Under the pieces are notes generated by a model, which was given only the letters and a program-made list of their open reading frames with translations, did not search any database and was not told the DNA's origin. From Bradysia coprophila (lineage: Eukaryota; Arthropoda; Insecta; Diptera; Sciaridae), in assembly GCF_014529535.1 (NCBI RefSeq), contig NW_023503493.1, forward strand, positions 10,820,001 through 10,884,000: 64,000 nucleotides of DNA, in the 5' to 3' direction. Below, piece after piece: positions 46,701 through 57,555 of this stretch. The number at the start of each line of letters is the position of its first letter. Within the stretch, counting starts at the first letter, position 1. A program made the translations under genes and the position numbers.

Positions 46701-49700
46701 TGTAATTGATCAATTAGTTTTTGTGCTTCTTTTACAAATTCTGACGCGTTACTTAATTGTAGAGTTGACTCTACTGTGTACATATAGAATTCTTCTATCT
46801 TAGTTCTTATCTTATGTATCAATACTGTGCGAAATTTATTCTACAAATCGAGTCCACTGGTGATGTTTTATGTTCTCATATGTCTAATGAAGGACAAAAT
46901 ACAAAATTCCTAAGAACTAACCGAAGAATAAAACATTTTTAGGATTGTTAATAGTATACGTTCTACAATATGAAAATGTAACGACATTTTAGTGGACAAC
47001 ATACCGAGGTGATTATGGAAAGTTAAGTTAGAACAGACATCTGAAAAGAATTGCGATAGTCGCCTTTCGACGAACACACACTTGGTGTATGACATTTCTT
47101 TTATTTATTATCATTGTTGTGCAAGTGTCAACCAATTCTGTTTAGACCCGTACGAAGTACTGGGGTCTTATAGGTTTACGCATACGTTTGTAACACGTCG
47201 AATTGGACTCCCTGAGTAAGGGGAAACCTATTGTGGTTGTCTAGAGATGCCAAATCCGCGGAAAAAATGTCCGTCTGTCTGTCCGTTTGGTAATGTCAAA
47301 AGACAGGCTAAGTTCGAAGATGAGTGATTTTGGATCGACCCCTCCTGAGCTGTGGCCCAATAAGTGCTTTACGGTTTTTCGAAGATATCTCCGGACATTT
47401 AAACGTTAAAAACGTTAAAAAAAACGTTAAACGTGTAAGTGATACGTCAAATAAAAGGTATTTACAATACCGATCGACAAAAAAAAAAGTTTATGGAAAT
47501 CTGATGACCGACTCGTGAGTTAGACCCCTTGGTGTGGAACAGGCACAGGGCGGCAAGCAGTTTTTGCTTGTAGGTCGGCCACATTTGAACATATTTCGTC
47601 TGTTTTAGCTTTATTAGATAGGTATTGACCGTACCAATCAGGGAAATTTTTTTTTATGAAATTATGTTCTCCGGAGCGTGAGCTAGGTCTCTTGGAGTGA
47701 GCTCTTATCTGGCTACTCGGAAGTACAGTGAACGTGGTGTATTTTGACAATATCTCGAGTAAATTTTGACCGAATTTCATGAATTTTTTTTTGTTTGAAA
47801 GGTATTAACGAATGTAAAGCGTCGGTACTATTTCCGGTCTCCTAACAAAATGGCTGCCGGCGGCCATATTGATTTTAGTAAAACGATATAAAGTGGGAAA
47901 AATGATGCTTAGAGAGTTTCTGTTAACATGGAAATAATGTGTTAAGTGTGAGGGGTTTCAGGGATTCCATATATGGACATCTATATATACCTATATACAG
48001 CTATATTGAGCTATATACAGGCATATAGAGCTATATAATAGCATATTCCTCTGTGAAATGTTTATTTACAGCGAAATATAGGTAAATATAGCGGTATATA
48101 GCTGTTTAAATAGGAATTTATGAAATTTGACTTCGTACGGGGCTGTCTATATTGCCTCCGGCAATTTAATTGTATATGATAACAAGGCAAAGAGTGGATA
48201 ATGTAAGTGATTTAAAAGGAAGAATAGTTTTTCAGCAGAGAGGAAAATGAAGTAAGAGAAATGAAGAGTTTCACATTAAAGGCTTTTGATACGAATAGGT
48301 GTTTCGTACGGGTCGGCGTTAGCTATGTTTTTCTTGTGAGGTTTGATCTGTGAATTAGATAAATAATTTTGTTTTCAACTATTTTCCCTAAGAAAAAGTA
48401 TGCAGAAAAGGCAAATTCAAACGTTGCACTGTCGTTTTATTTAAAATTTCGACAGTCAACGGTTTTATTATCTTTTCTCATGCGAATCGCGAGTGTAAAA
48501 TTTTTTGTCTTTTGTGTTGACTTACAAAATGTTCGTCTTTTTGGTGGCCAAAATGAAATTATAATGAAATTTCCAGAGTTTTAGTTCCGAAAGTTATCTA
48601 ATGAAACATCGGACAAGCAGAATATTTACAACATATTTTTTATTGTAATTTTTGATGCTCGGACAAGCAGAAGCTTTCAAGAGGGAAGTGGATTTACATA
48701 TTATATTTGTGCCACCGAGAATTGAAATACGACTGATTTCAATATCGATAACTAGATTGAAATGTCCAAAATTACAACACCCGTTTTCATGGCTTATTAC
48801 AACACTCAAACCAGTGTTGAAATGAAATTCGTATGAGTTATTACAGCATTCGTTTTGAAAAATGCAAAGCAACGTGATCGATCAAATTCGAAGAGTGATT
48901 GTTTACAATGAAAATTCTGAATTTTTGTGCATTTGTCTATTTCAATTCACGTATTGTAATGAGATTTTTTCAGCACACGACCCAATTTTCCTTACGAGCG
49001 AAGCCTTACTTGGGTCTAGTGCTGAAAAAATCAACATTACAATACTTGTAACACAACATACTATTACAATCGCCAAACAAATGCTCGATCTCGTCAAATA
49101 TTTTAGTATATCCAACGCTGCGGATTACCGTTCTTTTTTCTTCTGGTAGTAGCACCTTGACCTAGTTACTTTACTGACAATTTTGAAACATTCAAATTTT
49201 GTATTGCGTAAAATCGTCCAAGAATTTCAAAATGTAGAAGACAGCTCCAGGCATTTTTTTTGTTTGATCGAACCTTTAATTGGAATCCAAATATCAATTG
49301 AGTTTTGACGGCAAATTAAGTTAAACTGTAGACTATTACGGGAGTTCCTTGTCAATACACTAGTAATGTGAGCACACAAGCAATTAAGTAGGAAGACCAA
49401 CAGAAACGTCGCTTATCAAATAGGACAGCAGATCATAAACAAAGTAGGAAAAAAGGACTCCAAAAATTGCTATGAATATAAAATATCAGGTACATTGCTA
49501 CCATTGTCGACTCTGCTTTCACATAGAACATTTTTTCCTACCCTTCTCACTTGAGTGATCATCAACATAATTTCACATTTAGGCTTAAATCAATAGGAAG
49601 TTTTGATTTTAATTCAGGTCATTTAAACGGTCGAAACGAAAAAGTTGATTAATTGAGTAATTTTAAAAAAATGAAGAAAAACGAGATGTAAATATTCTGC

Positions 49701-52700
49701 TTGTCCGATGTTTCATTAGATAACTTTCGGAACTAAAACTCTGGAAATTTCATTATAATTTCATTTTGGCCACCAAAAAGACGAACATTTTGTAAGTCAA
49801 CACAAAAGACAAAAAATTTTACACTCGCGATTCGCATGAGAAAAGATAATAAAACCGTTGACTGTCGAAATTTTAAATAAAACGACAGTGCAACGTTTGA
49901 ATTTGCCTTTTCTGCATACTTTTTCTTAGGGAAAATAGTTGAAAACAAAATTATTTATCTAATTCACAGATCAAACCTCACAAGAAACATAGCTAACGCC
50001 GACCCGTACGAAACACCTATTCGTATCAAAAGCCTTTAATGTGAAACTCTTCATTTCTCTTACTTCATTTTCTTCTCTGCTGAAAAACTATTCTTCCTTT
50101 TAAATCACTTACATTATCCACTCTTTGCCTTGTTATCATATACAATTAAATTGCCGGAAGCAAAATAGACAGCCCCGTACGAAGTCAAATTTCATAAATT
50201 CCTATTTAAACAGCTATATACCGCTATATACCTATATTTCACTGTAAATAAACATTTCACAGAGGAATATGCTATTATATAGCTCTATATGCCTGTATAT
50301 AGCTCAATATAGCTGTATATAGGTATATATAGATGTCCATATATGGAATCCCTGAAACCCCTCACACTTAACACATTATTTCCATGTTAACAGAAACTCT
50401 CTAAGCATCATTTTTCCCACTTTATATCGTTTTACTAAAATCCAATATGGCCGCCGGCAGCCATTTTGTTAGAAGACCAGAAATTTTACCGACGCTTTAC
50501 ATTCGTTAATACCTTTCAAACAAAAAAAAATTCATGAAATTCGGTCAAAATTTACTCGAGATATTGTCAAAATACACCACGTTCACTGTACTTCCGAGTA
50601 GCCAGATAAGAGCTCACTCCAAGAGACCTAGCTCACGCTCCGGAGAACATAATTTCATAAAAAAAAATTCCCTGATTGGTACGGTCAATACCTATCTAAT
50701 AAAGCTAAAACGAACGAAATATGTTCAAATGTGGCCCACCTACAAGCAAAAACTGCTTGCCGCCCTGTGCCTGTTCCACACCAAGGGGTCTAACTCACGA
50801 GTCGGTCATCCGATTTCCATAAACTTTTTTTTGTCGATCGGTATTGTAAATACCTTTTATTTGACGTATCACTTACAAGTTTAACGTTTAAATGTCCGGA
50901 GATATCTTCGAAAAACCGTAAAGCACTTATTGGGCCACAGCTCGGGAGGGGTCGATCCAAAATCACTCATCTTCGAACTTAGCCTGTCTTTTGACATTAC
51001 CAAACGGGAAAAAAAGAATTTTCAAAATCGGATGCGTTTTACTCAAGTTATCGTGCAGACAGACAGACGGACAGACGGACAGACGGACAGACGGACAGAC
51101 GGACAGACGGACAGACGGACAGACGGACAGACGGACTTTTTTTTCGCGGATTTGGCATCTCTAGACAACCACAATAGGTTTCCCCTTACTCAGGGAGTCC
51201 AATTCGACGTGTTACAAACGTATGCGTAAACCTATAAGACCCCAGTTTTTCGTACGGGTCTAAAAACAGAATTGGTTGACACTTGCACAACAATGATAAT
51301 AAATAAAAGAAATGCCATACACCAAGTGTGTGTTCGTCGAAAGGCGACTATCGCAATTCTTTTTAGATGTCTGTTCTAACTGAACTTTCCATAATCACCT
51401 CGGTATGTTGTCCACTAAAATGTCGTTACATTTTCATATTGTAGGACTTAGACTATTAACAATCCTAAAAATGTTTTATTCTTCGGTTAGTTTTTAGGAA
51501 TTTTGTATTTTGTCCTACATTAGGCATATGAGAACATAAAACATCACCAGCGGACTCGCGTCAGAATTTATTAAAAAAACGCGAAAATCGATCAATTAAA
51601 AATAAAACCTGACTTGTATCACTTTTCATTTAAATCGGTCGGTATTTATGTAGTTGGTACAGTAATTTTTCAACCGAAAAATTTGTATGTATTGTCTCAA
51701 GAGAAATTGATAGCTTCGACTAAATTGAATGAGAGGGCAGCAGGACATGGTTATTAAATTAGCTTTCAAAACGCTGTGGGTCGTGTGGAACAAAAAACTC
51801 TTGAACCACACAGAATATAAAAACTTATTTTGAGCCCAGTTTACTGAAATTGACCAAAATGTATGGAAATGGGGCTTCCTGGAAGATTTTTTGCGTGGCC
51901 AAATTTTAAGCTGCAAGAACGTGTGATAGCTCGTTGAACTCGTACGGACGCCTAGTTTTTTTTAATGGTAATTTGGAGCCATTTGTATTTGAATTGTAGA
52001 ACTTCAATATTTGCTGTATATATGGTTCTGCAGACTACGACAAAAATTTTTTTTGAAATTTTTTCTAGTAATAGGACTTGCGATGAGTTTGAAATCACCT
52101 GGTGAAATTCAGAAAAAACCTCAGAAATTCTTCAGAAGCGTTGAATAGAACCGCGTAACTACTAAGCTCGAATACGCCTCGAGTCACCATTATTATGAGC
52201 AGTCTTTTTTACAGAAAAACAAAACTTTAAGTCGATAGTCATGAAAATGCGTCGAATTATTTAATCGAAACGGATTACTAATTATTTCGTTGTATTTCGA
52301 CATGAAGAACATTGGAGGAACATTTATCGAAAATTTCAGCCATCTCCAGTTGTACTCATATTACAAGCTATGGAAAAAAGGTGCGCAGCTCTTAAATAGG
52401 TCAAGTTGATATGGTAAAGAATCGGCTATTTGGATATTTAACGCCTGAGTCTACAATTCTGACGCCCGAGTCCACAAAATAAGTTTTTTGATTGGCCCTA
52501 ACGTTTGATTTGCCCATTTAAAAATTGCCTTTAGCGCCAAAAAGCAAAAGTCGGCGCTGTAGGCTCCTTCTTATTGAAATTTCATAGCAAGACATAGGTA
52601 AAAACTTGAAATGCCCGTCGCGGACTATTAATTCTAAATAAACTTCTTTAAACAAACAACGCGCCACAATCAAATCCACTTTTTATTGAAAGCAGACATG

Positions 52701-52860
52701 GTCTTCCATTTGCAAACAAATATCACCAAAAAGCACAATCGAGAAAAAGACTGGTAAAATTTCAGCGAAACGAGTGAAGGCTTTTGACCACGTATGACAG
52801 CATTCGCTTGGTTGAATTTAATTAAAATGTGAATCAACTTACCTCGTTGATGTATTCCAT
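43768..52860 (-). CDS. Divergent forkhead (winged-helix) domain protein
   Basis: Main exon 44523-43768 follows a TTTCAG acceptor. It contains no usable ATG near its start, so an upstream exon is required. The best candidate is 52860-52843 (ATG plus five codons, MEYINE, then GTAAGT), which is phase-compatible; total 257 residues. The 8.3-kb intron holds large repeats. Residues about 158-235 resemble a forkhead domain: YPSNIMKAIRSS, VEEIYDFYYKV, then WKSSIRHALS against the usual WQNSIRHNLS, and FQYAINPD near the wing. Both Asn residues of the recognition helix are replaced. Upstream are three tandem SEHDYAMQP repeats and a Gln/Pro/Glu-rich stretch; the tail KGKKAKKQKK looks like a nuclear signal. 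A nuclear DNA-binding role is inferred. Main exon well supported; the first exon is a hypothesis. Confidence 0.65.
44210..44315 (-). repeat. Three in-frame 36-bp repeats in forkhead-like gene
   Basis: Near-identical 36-bp units encode SEHDYAMQP three times (44315 down to 44210), with a partial fourth just upstream. High nucleotide identity suggests recent unit expansion. Confidence 0.9.
44604..44702. repeat. GTGTGTAAAA-type repeat cluster, left
   Basis: Alternating forward and reverse copies of AAAGTGTGTAAAA / TTTTACACACTTT, able to form hairpins. A similar cluster lies at 45536-45690. Confidence 0.7.
44864..45250. mobile_element. hAT-like miniature element with ATCGATAATT core
   Basis: Ends TAGGGATGGG and its partner CCCATGCCTA are inverted. 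An exact 8-bp direct repeat, CTGTACAT, flanks the element at 44856-44863 and 45251-45258. The 387-bp interior is almost entirely palindromic ATCGATAATTATCGAT-type units. No coding capacity. The boundaries and 8-bp duplication fit hAT insertion. Confidence 0.9.
45536..45690. repeat. GTGTGTAAAA-type repeat cluster, right
   Basis: Copies of GTGTGTAAT/ATTACACAC and AAAGTGTGTAAAA in both orientations, mirroring the cluster at 44604-44702 about 0.9 kb away with the hAT-like element between them. Confidence 0.65.
45770..46052. repeat. Inverted-repeat element (GTGACRCAAGT family), copy A
   Basis: An inner hairpin at 45879-46050 has AAATTCTAGAAACAAAATTT and its complement, and CACAAGTGGCA facing TGCCACTTG. 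The preceding segment (GTGACACAAGTTCCTGTGCA, ACTGATATCGCTGGATGTGA) is shared with 57000-57170. Confidence 0.7.
46053..46155 (+). repeat. AAAAAATTT low-complexity tract
   Basis: Run of TTTAAAAAA/AAATTT units about 9 bp long, appended to the preceding inverted element. Confidence 0.85.
47140..47290 (-). repeat. Dispersed repeat ending GTACGGGTCTAAA, copy in left arm
   Basis: Contains TTTAGACCCGTACGAAG, TTTACGCATACGTTTGTAAC and GGGAAACCTATTGTGG. The same order (reverse complement) is at 51130-51262, and a diverged copy at 33764-33890 lies outside the foldback. It is therefore an independent dispersed repeat captured in the arms. Confidence 0.7.
51058..51136 (+). repeat. (GGACAGAC)n minisatellite
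   Basis: About nine perfect 8-bp GGACAGAC units. The mirror position in the left arm (47263-47290) holds only GTCCGTCTGTCTGTCCG, so the array expanded in one arm after the arms formed. Confidence 0.95.
51846..52842. other. Intron sequence next to the first exon of the forkhead-like gene
   Basis: No coding frame recognised on either strand. A short GTGATAGCTCGTTGAACTCG stretch (51924-51943) resembles the ends of the 6846-type foldback family. Confidence 0.4.
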
Positions 52861-53127
52861 TTTGAGGACTGTCTTAACACTGGCGCGAAATAAATTGAAA
52901 TTAAACTGGACACTTAACAAAAAACGTCTTAACCGTGAGAAATCGGAACCAGAAATGAACTGCTAAGGATGAGCGTTTCAATAGACAAATTAACATCTTA
53001 ACATAAAGGGAAAGGGAAAAGGAAAAATCAGAATGTGCCAAAAAGTGACGAAAAAGAATGAATGGTTGCGATGCTAATGACTTTATGAGGGCACAGTAAT
53101 TAAGAAAAGAATTTAAAAAAAATCCAC

Positions 53128-53469
53128 ATGGAATTTCGAAAACCGACACATTTCTGTGTTTTACTTGAATTTCTCATTTCTCCACATAGAAATACATGCA
53201 AAATTCACAAAAGACCACTAAACGACGAAATAGAAAATGGGTCGGTTTTCAAAATTCCGCAAGTGTACCTAACTATTGTAACTAGTGTCCACTGTACGAT
53301 GAAAGTGATCGAAAATTTGTGCGACTTTTTCGCTTTGCAACGACAATATTACGGGTACCATGTCGACTACACAGATTCTAACACTTTCAAATTAAAGAAT
53401 GTAAAGAACGTAAACCGTTTGTCGGGGAATATAAAGTCATTAGAATGTGGAAAACTCCAAAATGAGTGA
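53128..53469 (+). CDS. Unassigned 113-codon open frame
   Basis: Opens with a true ATG and runs 113 codons with little low complexity, in unusually stop-free sequence for this AT-rich spacer. I recognise no family. No signal peptide; Cys residues are scattered. It starts ~270 bp from, and divergent to, the proposed first exon of the forkhead-like gene. Could be a small gene, an exon of a decayed gene, or chance. Confidence 0.2.
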   Translation: MEFRKPTHFCVLLEFLISPHRNTCKIHKRPLNDEIENGSVFKIPQVYLTIVTSVHCTMKVIENLCDFFALQRQYYGYHVDYTDSNTFKLKNVKNVNRLSGNIKSLECGKLQNE

Positions 53470-53515
53470 TTTGTTTAGGGTTGATCCATTATTATTGTTT
53501 TTATTGCATTTTTGC

Positions 53516-53573
53516 AGAGAAATGATAACAGAGGGTGTTGCGCTGCACCATCTGTTATCATTTCTCTGCATTT
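53516..53573. repeat. Perfect 20-bp-arm hairpin
   Basis: TGCAGAGAAATGATAACAGA and its exact complement TCTGTTATCATTTCTCTGCA surround an 18-nt loop. No T-run follows, and this is eukaryotic DNA, so it is treated as a palindromic repeat. Confidence 0.9.
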
Positions 53574-54377
53574 TTGGTATGAACGACGAAAATAGAAATT
53601 TTTGAAATCAAGTCAAAATCAAGGAAGATATGTAACCGAATCGGAAGTCTGAATGGCATTACCTCTGCCCATACCTTGGTCAAAGTAAACGACCCTGCAT
53701 ACAACGCTGTACGCGAAAATATTCTCCAGACCAACAACAAATGCCAACAGAAAGATTTGGCATTTGGTGTTGTTGTGGCCAAGGTAGATATAGTGACCAC
53801 ATCTGTGAAACAAATCACACTTTTTCACATTTCCACATTTGATTGGTAATTTTGTTGTGGCACTCATAAAACGTATTTCCATCCAAGAAATGTGGCAAAC
53901 GTGCCATGTATAGGTTCATTCAGGACACCGCTAACTAAATCAGCGTTGGATTTTTAACGTTACAAACTCGCAACGGACTAAAAGCAAGAGCTAACCCACA
54001 GCGCGAGGCTATTAGACTAAAGAGCAGAAAACCAAAACAATTCCACCTTCCACAAAATGTATTCAAAACAACTAAAACGCGCAGTCCTTTTCCAAATTTA
54101 TTGGGGAATCAGCACTGAGATAATAAAACGAAATTGCCTCAAGTTTATTTTTGTATGAAGCGACTGGTGTCAGAGCGATTGGAATCACTAAAAATACCCC
54201 CAGCTGAAATGCCTGATATAAATCACTAAAACGAAAGCAACAAAAAACCAACAGAGAATTCGATTCTCTTCCCTCCCATGAGGTGCGTGAAGCAATGCTC
54301 AAAGAAAAGCGGGCTGCTTCGACCTCGAAACTCAACGGCGGTCACGAAACTAGAGTGGGCTAGTTTTCACCTATTCA
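53574..54377. other. Spacer, no gene recognised
   Basis: Open frames on the minus strand (53558-53882, 54072-54335) lack motifs and splice context. Nothing else seen. Confidence 0.4.
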
Positions 54378-54378
54378 T

Positions 54379-54670
54379 TCATTTTGTGTTCCATTGTTTT
54401 AACAATAAATGGCCGGATTTAGATGCATGGCCGAATGTTGGTTCCTTTACCCAACAGTGTTTGTTATTATTATGTTTGACGTTCCGGCTCGAAATTCGAC
54501 ATCCTAAGTTCTGTGAACCAAAAAACCTGTCGAATGAAACTACTTTATTTGCAGTAACGTGTCTGAGCGACAAAACTGGAAGCGTGCACAGCATCAGTTT
54601 CTTCATGACTAATTTTTTCCAGCCAAATTGGTTCAACCAAGTCCAGAGCAATCTGTTCGCAGACTAACGC
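54379..54670 (-). pseudogene. Inverted duplicate segment, copy 1 (possible signal-peptide exon)
   Basis: Homologous in inverted orientation to 56020-56290. On the minus strand an ATG at 54606 opens 75 codons starting MKKLMLCTLPVLSLRHVTAN, which looks like a secretory signal peptide. The opposite strand of the same block is also open and equally conserved (HPKF, TLFAVTCLSD), so the coding strand is uncertain. No recognisable continuation exon is found. Treated as a fragment of a decayed small gene or a repeat. Confidence 0.35.
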
Positions 54671-55035
54671 CAAATTTCGTTGACAATCGCCAATTTATAG
54701 GAGCTGCAAATTAAACATTTCAATAAATTGTGATTGAGCAATTAAACTCGGAAATCTATCCAAATTATTTGTAATTTTGCGACAGCATCGAGTGCAATTG
54801 ACTCCGTTTAAAAGCATCACCAAACGAACGATATAATGACTGGCTTAATTACTATCACCGCTGTTATAATGTGTACGCAGTTAGTTTCAATATAACACGG
54901 GTGGCGGATCATGGACCCGTTTTAGCAGTGCGTCCGTGACGCAGGTCTCATTTCAAGAAAAATGGAAAAAATATTATTGCTGCAGACTGCTGCAAATTTT
55001 GTTCCATTTCGATTCAAATAGCATCAAATTACAAA
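54671..55035. other. Spacer, no gene recognised
   Basis: Nothing supported on either strand in this stretch. Confidence 0.4.
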
Positions 55036-55237
55036 TGTGACAGTTGTGATCAACTGTCGATCTGTTCCATCTGTCAAAGTGACATTTAAAACGTCAAACA
55101 AGAATCTAAATGTGAAATGGTCAGAAAATCGTTAAATTTACTTAATTCCATTACACTAAATAACATTTACTTTGTTTGACGTTTCAAACGTCACTTTGAC
55201 AGATGTAACAGACCGAATTTTGATACCAACTGTCACA
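55036..55237. repeat. Inverted-repeat element with TGTGACAG ends
   Basis: Outer ends TGTGACAG/CTGTCACA. Inner arms CATCTGTCAAAGTGAC and GTCACTTTGACAGATG, with AAACGTCAAAC facing GTTTGACGTTT. About 200 bp and non-coding. Target duplication not clear. Confidence 0.85.
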
Positions 55238-55957
55238 AATATCTGGTCGTCCGTTCGACTTTAAGGAGCTATTGGTGGTCATTTGAACGATTTCAGTATT
55301 TTGAACTAAATGGAAAATTCTTCGACTTGCGTCACATTTCCCTAACGAAAGGGTGAGGCAGATTTTACGCAGAGAATTTCGTGGCGCCATAGTTTGATAG
55401 TAGATTACGTAACTGTGGAAGACAGGATGGAAAGTGGATACGAGGGCGATTGTGTTAGACATCATTACCCCGTGGATTAAATGAGTATACTAACTTACGT
55501 ACACCCACATCAAAATATTTAGCAATATTCAGGCGACTCTCTTAGTTGAACGCTTTTCATATGTTAGTATGACTTCCTTTATGTACTCGGATTTGCTGCT
55601 TACACACGTAGAAGTGTGAGAAGCAAGAACAATCAGAAGTTAAGAATAGCAACCAAAGACATGATTTTCTTGCTAACTATTTTGAGGTGAGTGTAATTGT
55701 TGAAACTTTTTATTTCGCCTTGTATGATGATGTCAGTCCTTATCTGCAACTGCAACACTCATACTTGGGCAAAACAGAAAATTCGAAACAAGGACGTAAT
55801 CTACTATTTCTGGGTGTAGTAGAGCAATTGTAAACTGCGTAAAATAGCTTTCAATTGCGTCGCTGAAAAAAATGAAAAAAAGTTCAAAAATTGCGGTTTT
55901 GTATTTACGCACGGGAAACGACTAAAGATTTATCAGCACGAAAACATATTATAAAGT
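55238..55957. other. Spacer, no gene recognised
   Basis: No motif-bearing frame, RNA gene or strong repeat seen. Confidence 0.4.
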
Positions 55958-56071
55958 GTGATTACCGGCGTATTAACTGAGAGACGTTGGAAAAATATTT
56001 TGGTTGACCGCCATTTTCAAAATCCGATCGCTTTGGAGTTAGCTTTGGATATTTCGCTGAGAAAAGTAGTC

Positions 56072-56678
56072 ATGAAGAAACTGATGTTGTGCTCGCTTCT
56101 ATTTATGTCGCTCAGACACGTTACTGCAAATAAAGTAGCTCCATTCGACAGGTTTTCTGGTTCGCGGAACTTAGGATGTCGAATTTCGAGCTGGAACTTC
56201 AAATAAAATTTAACAAACACTGTAGGGTATAAGCACCAGCATTCGGCCATGAATACAACAAAACAATGGCCAGATTTAGATGCATGGCCGAATCCGCGAG
56301 GAAAATGTCTTTTTTCTGGTTCTCATCGTTTCTCATTTTTTGGTTAGGTTATGGCTCGAAATTCAACATTCTTGATTCCGTAAACCTGTTTTATTCATTG
56401 TCCTGATTCAAATTATTTTCTTAGCGCCTCATGTCAGTTGTTCTTCGGAGATGTGACAGCTATTGTAATCCAGATTATTGTAAAATTAAGAAAGTGTGTC
56501 GACCATTAAATCGGACATCTAAATTTGTTTCGATGGACATTTATTTCCACTCCGGCATAACAGTGAAAGCTCCAATTTACGTACATAAAAGGATGTTCAG
56601 CCTCTTATACTTACAAGAGACACAACTTCGAAATTTCCTAAAGATTTGGTATGATTTACAACTTGTAAAAAAAAACTA
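56072..56678 (+). pseudogene. Decayed gene with DUF1091-type N-terminal exon
   Basis: A signal-peptide-like start (ATG 56072, MKKLMLCSLLFMSLRHVTAN) ends at a TAA after 44 codons. This block is the inverted copy of the one at 54.4-54.7 kb. After a TTTTCTTAG acceptor, 56425-56678 encodes a segment with CDSYCNPDYCKIKKVCRPLN followed by RTSKFVSMDIYF. That resembles the N-terminal half of DUF1091-type proteins (paired Cys, then LNRT and alternating hydrophobics). It stops before the expected C-terminal half (YRP and Cys-Pro region). No clean donor joins the two pieces. Likely a degraded relative of the gene at 42767-43233. Confidence 0.4.
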
Positions 56679-56989
56679 AAAAAAAACTTTGCGCTCAAAA
56701 TGCTAACCTGAAAACGCTTTTTAAAAATTGCGAAAGAGAGAATTGTATCTAAGAGGGTTAAAATTTTGTATGGAAATTGCGTAATATTTAAAATCATTAA
56801 CACAGGACACCAAACCTCCAAAAAACGACCTTAAACATATTTGAGGTTTTGAGGTAAAACCTAACCAAAAAAAGTGTGGTCAATTGCAGCATATTGTATC
56901 AAACCGATCAAATCTCAAACATCTATGATTGTAAGTAAAACAGCAACACTTAATTCTAAAAGTTAAATAGCGATCCCCCAAAAAACCCT

Positions 56990-57175
56990 AAAGGGTGAAA
57001 GTGTGACGCAAGTCCCTGTTTCTACTTACAAAATAACTGATATCGCTGAGGGTGACGCTTTCTGCGCCTCAACGCAAAAGTTTTATCAACAAAAAATTGA
57101 CCCAAAAAAATTAAGAAAGAAAATTTAAGCAAAAATTGCGTCACAAGTGGCAGATGTTGAGGAAACTAATGTCAG
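56990..57175 (+). repeat. GTGACRCAAGT-family repeat, copy B
   Basis: GTGACGCAAGTCCCTGTTTC, ACTGATATCGCTGAGGGTGA and CGTCACAAGTGGCAGATGTT match blocks of 45770-46010 in the same order. Confidence 0.7.
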
Positions 57176-57219
57176 GAAAATAGTTAAAATAGGGAAAAAT
57201 ATGTCCTGAATCATATAAA

Positions 57220-57365
57220 TATGTCCCAAAACGTCTTCACACTTTGACGATTTTTCTTGGCGTTTTTTCAGTCTGGCGATTTTTCTTGGTGATCAAATGA
57301 TAAATGGCCCACAGAAATCGCCAGAGTGTGAGGAAACGCCAAAGTGAAAAAATACGTTTTGATTG
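57220..57365. repeat. Short inverted repeat (CACACTTT / TGGCGATTTTTCTTGG)
   Basis: TCACACTTTGACGATTTTTC and two TCTTGGCG-type words face AAATCGCCAGAGTGTGAGG and AAACGCCAAAGTG. Related words recur at 58055-58125 downstream of the helicase gene. Confidence 0.5.
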
Positions 57366-57459
57366 CTTGATGGACTAAAAACACTGATAAAACGTCTTAC
57401 ATTCTGTGTATGACTATTCTGCTATACGAAATATATATTTACATGCTACATGCGTAGAA

Positions 57460-57554
57460 AACCGTACTTTTCATGTTTCAAGCACTACTTTCGACGCCCT
57501 TATCATGTAAAATCCATTTCTAATTTCCATCTTTTTATCCCTAGTTATGTAAAA
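57460..57554 (-). repeat. TTACATAAC-type miniature element, end fragment
   Basis: Reads ...TTTCGACGCCC...TCTTTTTATCCCTAGTTATGTAA, the right-hand end of the 24570-type family, immediately followed by another element. Confidence 0.6.
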
Positions 57555-57555
57555 T

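Larger units (their letters stand above)
46454..51845. repeat. 5.4-kb foldback structure with ~2.2-kb arms
   Basis: Left arm 46454-48628 and right arm 49688-51845 are reverse complements along almost all their length. Outermost words are AGTAAACTGGGCTCAAAATA and its complement; innermost are GAAACATCGGACAAGCAGAA and its complement. The 1,059-bp spacer (48629-49687) is unique. Differences between arms: ~100 bp extra in the left arm near 46730-46850, and an 8-bp tandem array only in the right arm. Open frames inside (for example identical 71-codon frames at 48369-48584 and 49733-49948) are mirror copies without motifs. No transposase recognised. It lies in the long intron proposed for the forkhead-like gene. 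Confidence 0.93.

Noticed and set aside
48369..49948. A pair of identical 71-codon genes on opposite strands
   Set aside because: They are mirror copies in the two foldback arms. The frames lack motifs, and DNA identity extends far beyond them.
50930..51229. Repeat protein rich in QTDRRTDG
   Set aside because: This is a translation of the GGACAGAC minisatellite, with no homologous frame in the other arm.
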